Shown piece by piece: positions 32,737-43,072 of a stretch of 64,000 bases of DNA. The notes under the pieces are model-generated. The model was not told the origin of the DNA and ran no database searches. It saw only the letters and a program-made list of their open reading frames with translations. Source of the stretch: Aquilaria yunnanensis (Eukaryota; Streptophyta; Magnoliopsida; Malvales; Thymelaeaceae); assembly GCA_039654915.1 (NCBI GenBank), contig CM077593.1, positions 33,512,501 to 33,576,500 on the forward strand. The letters are read 5' to 3'. The translations under genes and the position numbers were made by a program. Position 1 is the stretch's first letter. The number at the start of each line of letters is the position of its first letter.

Positions 32737-35127
32737 AACCCGCTCTGAGATCACCGTCGTTGAAACTCGGCGTTCTAAGGACAAGGGACTCCCGAGGTCC
32801 CCGTCCGCGCCTGAGACACAACGGGCTACTGAGTAAACACTCCCAGGGACTTCTGCGTCCAAGGAAGACCGCCCTCTAGTAATCACTATGAGCTTTATGA
32901 GGGAGTTTCAGCGTTCGGTCGTGGCTAAAATGACACAGCAGATCGACCAAAGGTGGTCACAGCAGACACAGGCCCAAAAACCTCCCTCACCTGCACGCCC
33001 TCGGGAGAAAAGTCAGAGGTCCACTCATTGCAGTTCGGGAAGCGTAGACCCGCGCGAAGAATCGTCCACAGAAAATATGCCCCTCGGGAAACAGCCTATG
33101 GGGCAGAAGAGGTCTGAGCGACCGAGGGTCTTGCAGCAAAGAAGTTCGCTGCCTGAGGCGAGGTCCCTGTCCCCTCAGCGCCGAACTCGCTCCCTGAAGA
33201 GGCGCCGGCAATCTCCCTTCCCTGAAGAAGGGCCCAGTGCCACAGTGCTTATGGAGAGGATATTGGCACGGCTAGAAAGGGTGGAGAAACAAATGGCCAG
33301 AAAACCCGTTTGGGCCAGACTTTCGGGAACGTTCTACGAAGATGACTCCCCATTCATTCAGGCCGTTGTTGAGGCAGCAATGCCAGGTGACTTCAGAGTA
33401 CCTCGGTTGGAGATTTATGATGGTCGTACTGATCCACAGGCCCATCTGACGAAGTATAGACGCAGCATGATAACGCACGGTGCTGATGACGCCACCATGT
33501 GCAAGTGCTTCGAAGTCACCCTCACAGGGCCAGCAACTGCATGGTACAATTCATTGCCTTCAGGGACCATCACTGAGTTCCAGGAGTTGTCCACGGCCTT
33601 CACGCAGTAGTTCATCGGGAGTCGACCTACTGCGAAGATGCCTATCCAGATGTTCGACATAGAGCAGAGGAACGGAGAAACCATCCGAGACTATGTCGAA
33701 AGATTCAACAGGGAAGCTCTGAGCGTCCCAGACTTCCGGCCCGAAGTCCGCATTCTTGCCATGACACGGGGCCTTCGGCGAGACTCACAGCTATTCTATG
33801 AGTTCTCAAAGGACCCCCCTGAGACCCTCAGAGAATTTTACCGAAGGGCAGAACAGCACATGACCGCCGAGGAACTAAGAATGGCTGGGCCGAAGTCCGA
33901 TCACCACCGCGCCGAAGGGTCCAATCAACAAGCTCGGCATTCGACCGAACAGGCAGGACGACCTCAGAGGATGCAGGGAAGGAAACCCCAAAGCTTCACA
34001 CCACTGAGCACTACATGGACCAACATCCTCATGGCGCTGGAAAGGCAAGGGGCGCAAATTCGGCGGCCAAGGGCCATGACCGCCGATAATAAGAAGAACG
34101 CAAAGAAGTTCTGCCAGTTTCATCGCGACCATGGTCATGACACCGAAGACTGCTTCCAGCTGAAGAAGTACATAGAGTCGCTGATAAAGCAGGGCCAACT
34201 TCGGAAATACCTGCGGATGCCGTCCCCGAAAGGCAGAAAAGTGGAGGAAGAAAGGGCCGAAGATGAGGACTATGACTCCGACAGGCGGAGAAACCGAAGT
34301 CCAAAAAGGCGCCCTCCACCTCCGACAGGGGTTATCCAAACGATCACCACGGGGCTCCCATCCTCGGAAAGAAAGCGGAAGGCCAGAGAAATTGCAGTCA
34401 CGGAATATCAAAATCCAGCAAAGAAGCTGGCCTGCAAAGATGGATCCACTATCATCTTTCCCCACGACGATCCACTGCTGATCATGGCGAGGATAGGGAA
34501 CTGGGACGTCAAAAGGGTGCTACTTGATGATGGATCAAATGCGGACGTCCTATTCTCGCACTTACTGCCGAGCTTGGGCATCTCCAGCAGCGACCTTAAG
34601 CCAGTCACCTCGCCCACCTTCGGGGTTGGACCATCCGAACTGCCCGTTCTCGGATGGATCGACCTCCCATTGATGATGAGAGGGATTTCGGTAGATGGAG
34701 CAGCAGAGTTGTACGCCTCCACAATGGCGAGGTTCATCGTCATGGACGTCCCGTCCTCGTACAACGCCATCCTTGGAAGGCAGACACAGGGAAACCTGCA
34801 CATTCGCCCTGATGTGAAGTACTTGACTGTCACATTCGCCACCAAGGATGAAGATGCAGAGGTCTTCATAGATCAAGCCGAGGTAAGAAAGGTGTTTGTG
34901 AAAGCACGAAAGGCTCCAGCGAGCAACTTCGCACAAACAATGGAGGCAAAGGCGTCAGAAAAAGGCAAAGAAGAAGATCTCGCAAAAGCGGAAATGGAAA
35001 CAGTAGAACTTATCCCAGGACAATCTACCCGAATAGGGAAGAGCTTGGCCGAAGGTGAGAAGGAAAACCTTATATCCTTTCTGCTGAAAAATAAAGATCT
35101 GTTTGCCTACTTGCCGAAAGATATGCC

Positions 35128-35291
35128 GAGCTGAGATGCTTCGTTTCTTTTGCCGGACAGGTTTTGCTTTCAGGCTTACTTTGAGGCTATGCTGTACTAT
35201 GCCAGGGTTACCCCTGGCATAGTACAGCATAGCCTCAAAGTAAGCCTGAAAGCAAAACCTGTCCGGCAAAAGAAACGAAGCATCTCAGCTC
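35128..35291. repeat. 164-bp near-perfect palindrome between protease and RT of element C
   Basis: Arms 35128-35209 and 35210-35291 are inverted copies with, as far as I can read, a single mismatch (35208/35211) and no spacer. The right arm is the normal coding sequence; element B has its counterpart at about 22175-22260. The left arm is an extra inverted copy that introduces a TGA at 35132-35134 yet keeps the downstream reading frame. Such structures can arise by template switching during reverse transcription, by fold-back repair, or by assembly error. Confidence 0.93.
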
Positions 35292-38260
35292 ACAAGAGCA
35301 ACTTTGTCAAAACCGAGGTCCAGCGTCTGTTAGACGCCAAAGTCATCAGGGAAGTGAAATACCCCGAATGGTTAAGCAACGTGGTGATTGCCACAAAAGA
35401 AGGCAGCAGCAAACTTCGGATGTGCATCGACTTCAGAAACTTGAACGATGCTTGCCCGAAAGACTCATGCCCTCTTCCGCCAATAGACCAACTGGTAGAC
35501 TCAACTGCCGAATATGGGCTCCTAAGTTTCCTAGACGCCTTCAGCGGCTACCATCAAATAAGGATGGACCCCGAAGATGAAGAAAAAACCGCCTTCATCA
35601 CCGAAGGAGGAACATACTGTTAGGTCAGGATGCCCTTCGGGCTCAAAAATGCAGGAGCCACCTACCAAAGGTTGATGAACAAGGTCTTTAAAGACCAAAT
35701 GGGGAGAAACATGGAGGTGTATGTTGATGATATGATAGTCAAGAGCAAGCTGCCTCGCTATCACGTCGCAGATCTAGAGGAAACCTTCCAAAAGCTCAGA
35801 GCCTTCGGGATTCGGCTCAATCCTGAAAAGTGCATCTTCGGGGTAACCTCGGGGAAATTCCTTGGGTACATGGTATCCGAAAGAGGCATTGATGCTAACC
35901 CCGAGAAGATAAAGGCACTGCTTGAGTTTCGAACTCCTGCCACAGTCAAAGACGTGCAGAGGCTCACCGGAAGATTAACCTCTCTGAGCAGATTTATTTC
36001 CAGGTACGGAGATAGGTGTCGACCTTTCTTCAAAGTCCTCACAAAGGCAATAAAAATGGAAGGCGACCTCGAAAGGAATGATCACCCTTGGGACGAAGAT
36101 TGCTAGAAGGCCTGGGAAGAACTCAAAGTCTACTTGGCTAGCCTGCCGACTTTGCGACAACCTCGGGAGGGAGAGCCCCTCGTTTTGTACCTCGCCGTCA
36201 CGGAGAAAGCTGTAAGCTCGGTCCTCATGAAAGAAGAAGGGCCAAAGCAATGGCCAGTCTATTACGTCAGCAAATCCCTCCATGGCGCCGAAATCAGGTA
36301 CCCTCTGCTTCAAAAAGCTATATACGCCTTGGTGCTTGCAGGGAGAAGGCTGCGACCATACTTTCAGGCTCACCCCATCATCGTCCGAAGTAGTCTACCA
36401 CTACGGGATGTTATGAAGAAAGTGGATCATTCGGGAAGGCTCTCTAAATGGTGCATAGAGCTTGGCGAACACGAAATCATATATGAACCTCGGAAGGCCA
36501 TTAAAGCTCAAGCACTGGCAGATTTTATCGCCGAAATACCCACCACTAAGGAAAGCCATTTGGATGCGAACGGAGGTGAGCCAAAGTGGACCTTGCATGT
36601 TGACGGAGCCTCGGGATCCGAACACCAGGGAGCTGGAGTAATTATCAGAGGACCTGAAGGCCTAGCGGTAAAAGAGGCTATCAAGTTCAGCTTCAGCGTC
36701 ACTAACAATGTGGCTGAGTATAAAGCCCTCATAGCGGGATTACGCTTGGCCAGAAGGATTGGCGTGAGAAACTTAAAGGCTCACAGCGATTCCCAGCTGG
36801 TAGTTCGGCAGACGTCAGGAGATTATGGGGCGAAGGACCCAATCTTAGCAAAATACCACGAGCTGGTAGCAAAGCTCATCCAAGAGTTTAACGCCGTACG
36901 GATCGAAAATGTACCTCGGCGAAATAACACTGAGGCAGATTGCTTGGCGAAGTCAAAAACATACACCGAGGTGCTAGATCACCCGAGCATCTCAGTGCTA
37001 AGCATAGCGACCTCGGGAAAAGGATGGAAAGATCCCATAAAAAGATACCTTGCAGAAAATGTGCTCCCCGAAGACCCCGGCGACGCTGCAAGACTGCGAA
37101 GACGCTCCGGCCGATTCTTCCTGATTGGCGAAGAATTATACCGACAGGGATATGCAAACCCGCTCCAAAGATGCGTGGATGAAGAGGATACTGAAATGGT
37201 CCTTGAAGAGGTCCACGAAGGCATGTGTGGTTCACATATTGGAACTGATGCCCTTGCAGCAGTGATACTTCGCCAAGGATACTTCTGGCCTACCCTGAGA
37301 AAGGATGCAAGGCAGTTCGTCCGAAAATGCGGTAGTTGCCAGAAACACGCGAACATCTAGAGGGCACCCTCGGAAATGGTAACTTCGGCTGACTACCCCT
37401 GGCCCTTCGCAGTCTGGGGTATAGACCTTATTGGGCCACTCCCCTCAGCGCCCGGAGGCGTGAAATTCTGCGTGGTAGCAGTGGACTATTTCTCCAAATG
37501 GGTCGAGGCAGAACCCCTAGCAACTATCTCAGCAAAAGAAGTGCAAAAGTTTGTATGGAAGAACATAGTATGCAGATTCGGCATACCGAGGGTGCTAGTG
37601 GCTGATAATGGATCCCAGTTCATAGACAAAGGATTCCAGGAATTTATCAGCAACCTCGGAATAAAGATGCACTTCGCCCCGGTAGCTCACCCCCAAAGCA
37701 ACGGGCAGGTGGAAGTATCTAATAGGACCATAAAAGATGGCCTGAAAAAGAGACTGGGGGAAGCAAAAGGGAAATGGCCAGGAGAACTCCAAAGCGTATT
37801 ATGGAGTTACCGAACGACGCCCCGAAGAGCCACAGGGGAGACTCCCTTCTCACTCGTCTTCGGAACAGAGGCCATCATCCTTATCGAGATAATTAGACCA
37901 TCAGTACGGGTGCAAGTATTTGATGAAGGTGGAAACGACCTAGGCCTAAGAACGAAGCTTGACCTCGTCAGCGAACATAGAGAAATAGCTGAGCTGAGAA
38001 GAAAAGCTTTCTAGCAAAGGGTGGTCGCGACCATAAATTTGTGAGCTAGGCCAAAGGAAATCAGGAAAGGAGACCTCGTTCTCCGAAAGGCTGACTTTGC
38101 GCCCCGAAGGCCATTCCACGGAGTACTTCGCGCAAACTGGGAAGGACCTTTTCTGGTCCTCGCCGAAGTACGAAAAGGCGTGTACAAACTTGGCGATGCC
38201 GAAGGCGTAGAATTGAAAAACACTTGGCACTCAGATGCCTTGAGAAAATTCTACGCCTAA

Positions 38261-38775
38261 GCTTGAGCGAAGGAATCATACTGTACGAAAAATATTCTAA
38301 GTACAGAAGTGCCTTGAGAAAATTTATTAAGTACAGAATTGTACAGAATTCCGCGAAAGATGCTCACCACAAGCGCAGATATGACTTTCCGAAGTCCCTG
38401 GAGCCATCACGCTCGGGAAAAATGGAAAACAAAAATCTCGCAAAAGGTTTCCTAAGTCTCTTGAGCAAACATGTTCGGGACAAAATGGAAATGCAAAATC
38501 CTGCAAAAAGACTTAGTCAAATTTTTCGGACTTTCCAAAAAGCCTTTTGAGCAAACAGGCTCGGCCAATGGAAAGATCTTTCACACTTAGTCAAGTTTCT
38601 TTGATCGCAGGTTTTCCGAAGTCTCTTGAGCAAATGCATTCGAGGCAATGGAAATAAAGAAACTTGCAAAAATACTTAGCCAAAAAAGATCTTCATTTAC
38701 AAGAAAGCTGGCTTACAAAGAAGAAGTGCCCGAAGAAGGAACACCAAAACGAAAGGAAAAGGCCCCTAAAATAGC
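38261..38775. other. Non-coding spacer of element C between sense and antisense genes
   Basis: Contains three or four imperfect repeats of a TTGAGCAAA-CATG-TTCGG-AATGGAAA-type unit of about 60-80 bp (38395-38700). It has no open frame of note and lies between two convergent genes, so it should hold both 3' ends. I could not pinpoint poly(A) signals. Confidence 0.5.
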
Positions 38776-41295
38776 CTAAGGGTTCTCGGCGTCCCGGGAG
38801 CTACCAGCCTCTGTGCCCTTCTCCACCACCTTTGGCGCCGGAATTGTGGAAGGCAGGTTCAGGTGCTCGATTTTGGACCAGGACCACCGAGGCCCCTCGG
38901 GAATGTTGAGCGCTTCCAAAAAAGAGAGGTCCAGACTTGGGAACCTCTCAAGGACTTGGTGCCGAGCAAGGCAGAATCCGTCTTGGAAGGCGACCTTGGT
39001 CATTTGGTCGGATTTGTCCTTCTTAACCTCAAGGTCCTCGAGCTCGTCCTTTAAGTCTGCAACCTCCTTCTTCAGTGCCTTCACCCTCTTCTTCGTATCG
39101 GGCTCCTTCTTCAAAGACTGGACCTCGGCTTCAAGAGCCTTTTTCTCGCTCACCAACGACCGAATCAGATTGTCAGAATCTGACTTATCTTTGAGAAGGT
39201 CTTGGTTGGCGGCAAGCATCCCCGCCATTTGGTCGCCGAGGTCAGCAATCTTCAGAGAGGAGTTCTTCTCAAAATCTTCCTTCTCCTTCCGGAACTCCTC
39301 CCGAAGGGCAGCAACTTCTTTCTTCGCAGCATCCGACAGCTGCTGGTTCTTGGCGATCAATGCCGAGCGCGTTTCCTTCGCCTTCTTTAAGGTCTCTAAG
39401 GCCGAAGCTCGGAACGCCGCCTGTCTGGCTACCCGAACTCGGAGAAAGCCGGCGTACCCCAGCAGCTGCAAAAAGATAAACGCAAGGTCAGTAAGAGCCA
39501 AGCCCTTAGGAAAAATTGAAGGGAAAAAGGTGTGAAGAACATACCTGAGCAGCATGCTCGGTGACTTTTGCGGCAAGAGTGTCATCGTCCGGATGGGCCG
39601 CCACGATGGCCTTGAAGGAGGCCTCAGTAAGCACCCCCTTCGAAATCTGCTTTGCCATTTCAGGACAGTCCTCGGAGTACAAGTTCATGTCCTCCGTGAA
39701 CGTCCAGAAAGGCTCTTTGGGCACCTTCCCTTGCGGGACTTTGGTGTCGCGAAGGGCCCGCGCCTTCGCGTGTTCGGCCGCCCAGTTCGGGGTAAGTAAC
39801 TCCCCTGCACGGCGAAAACGAGAAGCGGGTCAGAGACAAAGGAAAATTCAGAAAAACAAAAAGAGCCATACTTGTTCTGAAAGAAACAGACCTGGCGGCA
39901 CTTCGAGCACGGCGTCCTCGGAATCCTGAGACTCCTCGGTCGAAATCTCCTTGCCCTTCCTCTTGCGCCGCTGCTGCTGCCGAGGTTCCTTCCGCCGACG
40001 TCCCTCCGCAGAGCCCTTCGGCGTCGCAGACCTTTCTGGAGGCCGTGGAAGACGCTCCTCGGCAGAAGGAGCCTCTTCCACGGCCTCCAGAAAGGTCTGC
40101 GACGCCGAAGGGCTCTGCGGAGGGATGTCGGCGGAAGGAACCTCGGCAGCAGCAGGGACCTCGGCAGAAGCCTCGATCGGCGGAATCTCGGCTGCCCCAG
40201 GCTCCCCATCTGCCTCCTCGGAAATATCCTCCAGAGGAGCCTGGGCAGTTTTCTTTGCCCGTTTCGCCGAAGGCCCAGCGCCAGTAGACTTCCGCCTTCG
40301 GGAAGCCGCCTTCTTTGTCTGATCGCCCTTCTCCACCTGGCCGGAGAAAAGGGACTTGTAAAATGCAGCAGTCCCGTCGCCCATCTCTGAAAAAGAAAAA
40401 AGACATCAGTGTAAGTCCGAGGGAAAAACAACAAGGGAGTAGAAGATAACTCACTTTCGACAAGCGTTTTGAAAGAGATTTCCTCCTTAAGAAGCTTGAC
40501 CAACCAGGAATCCTTCCCGGTGATGGCAGGAGCTGGCATCTCGAGGTCGGTCTCGTGCTCCTTAACCACCTTTAACTCCCGGAGGACCTCTTCGGTCATC
40601 AACCTCCAGTTGATAGGGAAGGGGTATAGAGAGCGCGGCGCGACCTCGGGAGCCCAGTCAGAGACGGCACGGATGCGGCCGTGGAAGTCCGCGAAAGTGG
40701 AAGGCAACTCTGGAGTCAGCAACAACCTCGGATCAACTACGTCCACATCTAACCTTCCCTGAGCCCATTTGGTCGGAACATACGACCAGGCCTCCTCCAT
40801 CTTCAGGAAGAAGAATTTCTGTTGCCACCTCCGCCAGCTGTCCTTGGTGGCGAAGGTGAACATGAATTTTTTGCTCCCGGATCCCCGAGGTAGCATAAAA
40901 TAGAAGCCACCCTTCGGGACCACAAAGAGCTTGTAGTACTGCATGAAGAGTATAAAATGGGGTTTTATCCCGAAGACGCCACACATACAGAGGAAGGCGT
41001 TAAAATAGCAGAACGAGTTCGGGGGAAGCTGGTTCACAGCAATGCCATGAAATTGGCAGAACTCGCAAACCATCTTCGGGGGAGGATACCGAAGTCCGGC
41101 CTTCAGCTGGGCTCGGAAAACGGTAATCTCGTTACTATGGTTTGAAAAAGCATAATGGCTAAAGCGAGGCAGCCTAGTAACGGCGTAAGAGGGAAGAAAG
41201 AACTTTTTCTTCCACCTCTCTAATTTTGCGGGGGTGGTGCAACAAGGATGGGCTAAAAGAGGCTGCCAGCTCTCAGGGATTGGCATTTTCGACAT
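38776..41295 (-). CDS. Antisense ORF of Tat element C (spliced, 'putative gypsy type transposon' family)
   Basis: Minus-strand gene predicted with four exons: 41295-40455, 40386-39892, 39804-39547 and 39465-38776. The three introns (40454-40387, 39891-39805, 39546-39466; 68, 87 and 81 bp) have GT and AG ends and join the frames exactly. The N-terminal part contains FRAQLKAGLRYPPPKMVCEF, characteristic of Pfam Transposase_28 (putative gypsy type transposon). The middle is a low-complexity Ala/Pro/Arg region built partly on a palindrome, and the C-terminal third is a long Glu/Lys coiled coil (KKEVAALREEFRKEKEDF and on). Extra antisense ORFs between pol and 3' LTR are known in the Tat lineage; their function is unknown. 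No stop breaks this frame, unlike gag-pol. An upstream ATG at 41361 is possible. Confidence 0.68.
39971..40155. repeat. 185-bp near-perfect palindrome inside the antisense ORF of element C
   Basis: Arms 39971-40059 and 40067-40155 (89 bp each) pair with only two mismatches that I can see (40053/40073 and one G/A-type site near 40001/40125), around a 7-bp loop. The sequence is GC-rich and lies in exon 2 of the antisense gene, encoding an Ala/Glu/Pro-rich stretch on both strands. No stop is introduced. Confidence 0.9.
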
Positions 41296-41545
41296 GAAAA
41301 CGAGTTCGGAAAATGCCAAAAAACAGTTTCCGGAGAAAACTCGAAAGAACAGAGGAATCAAAACACTCTGGAAAACAAAAACCCACCAAAAGATTTGCCA
41401 AAGTCTGAGGACGCCGTCGTGAAAGTTGGCTGAAAAAAGCTCTGATTAAGGTAGCTCCGCCACAGAAAGCAAGAAAGTACGAAAACAGGGGCAAAGCAGA
41501 GGAAAGAGCAGAAGTAAAAGCAAATGGGACTTATGATGGAATGGG

Positions 41546-41555
41546 CTATTTATAG
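41546..41555 (-). promoter_or_regulatory. TATA box of the antisense gene of element C
   Basis: CTATAAATAG on the minus strand, a strong plant TATA match, about 250 bp upstream of the predicted ATG (41295). It suggests the antisense gene has its own promoter inside the element rather than relying on the LTR. Confidence 0.62.
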
Positions 41556-41759
41556 GCCAAAGGTTGGTAACCGAAACGTCGTCATAAGTGCCCTTTTGAG
41601 GCGAACAGTCGCCATAACTGCCCTCTGCACCTGAAAAGGCGCGCCCTCTGTAACCGACGCGACTCTCCTCCAATGGCAAAGCGCCACGTGTCAACCGCCG
41701 CGCCAAAACAGGGGACACGTCTTCTGACATCCCTAAAAAGCTGGGACGCGTCGCCTGGA

Positions 41760-42050
41760 CTGACACGCTTGGCCATCAGACACGACGTTACGCAGACCTG
41801 CAAGAAGAAAAAACAGGTTACCTCGAGGACACCAAGAGACAGGCTATGGCCAAACAGCCCATGACCTTCGGGCAAGAGGTGTATCTTCGGCACAGGCTCG
41901 GCCTCGAAGACACCAAAGAACAGGCCAAGGCCGAACAGCCCATGACCTTTGGGCAAGAGGTGCACCCTCGGAACAGGTTGAGCTTTCTAAGAGACTCCCA
42001 AGAACAACCTCGGAAAGAGATGCAAAACCGAAGTCTTCACTTCGGCTTTC
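41760..42050. repeat. Tandem-like repeats upstream of the polypurine tract of element C
   Basis: A unit of roughly 75-80 bp containing CAGCCCATGACCTT-GGGCAAGAGGTG and an accompanying ACACCAAGA-ACAGGC segment is repeated imperfectly (41823-41900, 41909-41985, and partly after 41990). The repeats are non-coding and lie between the antisense promoter and the 3' LTR. Confidence 0.65.
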
Positions 42051-42062
42051 CAAAGGGGGGCA
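42051..42062 (+). promoter_or_regulatory. Polypurine tract of Tat element C
   Basis: CAAAGGGGGGCA immediately precedes the 3' LTR, as expected for the plus-strand primer of reverse transcription. Confidence 0.75.
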
Positions 42063-42064
42063 TG

Positions 42065-42958
42065 TAATAGCCAAAGGCTATCGCCTCTATCTGGCCGAAC
42101 TCCCTGCCACAAGAATGGCCAGAAGAAACTGGCGCTACCCGAGAAAAGGTGGGATCATACACCTCGGGAGATAGCCGAAGAGCTCCGAGCCCAGCATGCC
42201 AGGAAACTGGAGGATACTACTAGCCCCCCCGAGGTTGTAAACAGATCGTCTTTGGAAAAGAGGCACCAGCTATTGCGGGCCGAACATGATCTCCCCGAAG
42301 GCGGAACTCCCTGAAGCTGGGATCCCCCGAACTAAGGGCGTGTTTCCCGAAGAGGCACCGTCCGTACCAAAGGACGACCTCGCCTAGGGACCTCGGGAGT
42401 ACGGCAGGAGCATTTAAGGAAGCCTTTAAGGAAGCCTCTGACACGTCCTTTCACAGACGTCATAAAGCCGCCTCAATAGGCGCTCTAACACGCTGACGCC
42501 ATCAAAATCACATCATGGCCCATCTCAGCACAAGGCTCAAGGCAACCTGCTACCAGCTATCTGTCCCCTACGCCCAGAAACTCAGGGAACATCCGACCGA
42601 ACACGTGTCGCGATCTGAACGGGCTAGGCACTCCTATAAATACCAGGAAATAAATACTTGGCAGGAGGTTGGTTGGCAAAACGTCTGACTCCCAGACCCT
42701 GAGAAAATCACCAGGCGAGACTCTTCAGCCCTTTGTGCTATTTCCTCTGCCTTTCTCAACCACCACTGACTTGGGCGTCGGAGGCTCCCCCCCCCCCCCC
42801 CCCCCCCCCCCCCGGAAACACATCCGGGGGCCTCCTAACCCTTTATTTCTGGACTTTCAGGCACACTCCCAAGGGCGAACCATCCTCCAGGCGTTCTTCC
42901 TCCTAGAAGTCTCTCCAACAGTCACCATGACTCTAAACGATGAGGCCCCCGGCCATCA
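42065..42958 (+). mobile_element. 3' LTR of Tat element C
   Basis: 894 bp, starting TAATAGCC (G-to-A at the second base relative to the 5' LTR) and ending CCGGCCATCA before the TCTAT duplication. Differences from the 5' LTR are mostly transitions. The C tract is an uninterrupted run of 27 C (42787-42813) against 8C-A-7C in the 5' LTR. TATAAATA is at 42635-42642 and the leader motif at 42768-42783. Confidence 0.92.
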
Positions 42959-42963
42959 TCTAT

Positions 42964-43072
42964 CACACCCAAAATTCACACTGAGGAAGACTTCTCCAGC
43001 TCCATAAAAGCTAGAATCGCCTCTTATCCTTCTTATCTACACTTGCTCCAGGCCTACATAGATTGCCAGAAA
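42964..43072 (+). pseudogene. KNOX-like homeobox gene fragment, right piece (KNOX1 domain start)
   Basis: Continuing in frame from the left piece it reads ITPKIHTEEDFSSSIKARIA then SYPSYLHLLQAYIDCQK. In class I KNOX proteins (KNAT2/KNAT6/STM type) the KNOX1 domain starts with a very similar IKAKI..HP.YP.LL.AYIDCQK, followed by VGAPPE. Here similarity ends right after CQK, which may be an exon boundary. I see no MEINOX remainder, ELK or homeodomain. KNOX proteins maintain shoot meristems; this fragment cannot act as one. Confidence 0.6.

Larger units (their letters stand above)
32687..38260 (+). pseudogene. gag-pol polyprotein relic of Tat element C
   Basis: One frame spans 32687-38260 (1,858 codons). 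Domains: gag with FRVPRLEIYDGRTDPQAHL and a CQFHRDHGHDTEDC knuckle (34112-34153); protease LLDDGSNADVLF (34526-34534 holds D-D-G); RT with GYHQIRMDPEDEEKT and YVDD (35720-35731); RNase H; archaeal-type RNase H with HVDGASG and HSDSQLVVRQ; integrase with an H2C2 segment near 37330 and the core Asp, Asp, Glu in WGIDLIGP, VADNGSQF and GQVEVSNRT; end KFYA. Stops at 32834, 33608, 35621, 36104, 37358, 38012 and 38042, plus a stop inside the palindrome at 35132, block translation. All but the one at 35621 fit C-to-T changes. Frames are otherwise intact, consistent with a young copy. Confidence 0.88.
31836..42958 (+). mobile_element. Tat-lineage Ty3/gypsy element C, full length, two LTRs and TSD
   Basis: An 11,123-bp element flanked by a perfect 5-bp duplication TCTAT (31831-31835 and 42959-42963). 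Order: 5' LTR, primer site, gag-protease-RT-RNase H-archaeal RNase H-integrase in one frame, antisense spliced ORF, polypurine tract, 3' LTR. The two LTRs differ by roughly 15 substitutions by eye over about 880 bp, mostly transitions, plus a poly-C length change, so the insertion is relatively young. gag-pol carries seven stops and a 164-bp palindrome, so this copy is not autonomous. It split a KNOX-like fragment. Confidence 0.92.

Noticed and set aside
34955..35269. Minus-strand open frame whose start mirrors the plus-strand frame at 35150
   Set aside because: Both begin identically only because the 164-bp palindrome places the same sequence on both strands; it is not a separate gene.
39951..40322. 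Plus-strand open frame across the second palindrome
   Set aside because: It is the mirror of the antisense exon 2 generated by the inverted repeat and by GC-rich low complexity.
38776..41361. Envelope-like gene of the Tat element
   Set aside because: It is antisense to gag-pol, has no signal peptide or membrane segment that I can see, and shows a Transposase_28-type motif plus coiled coil instead.
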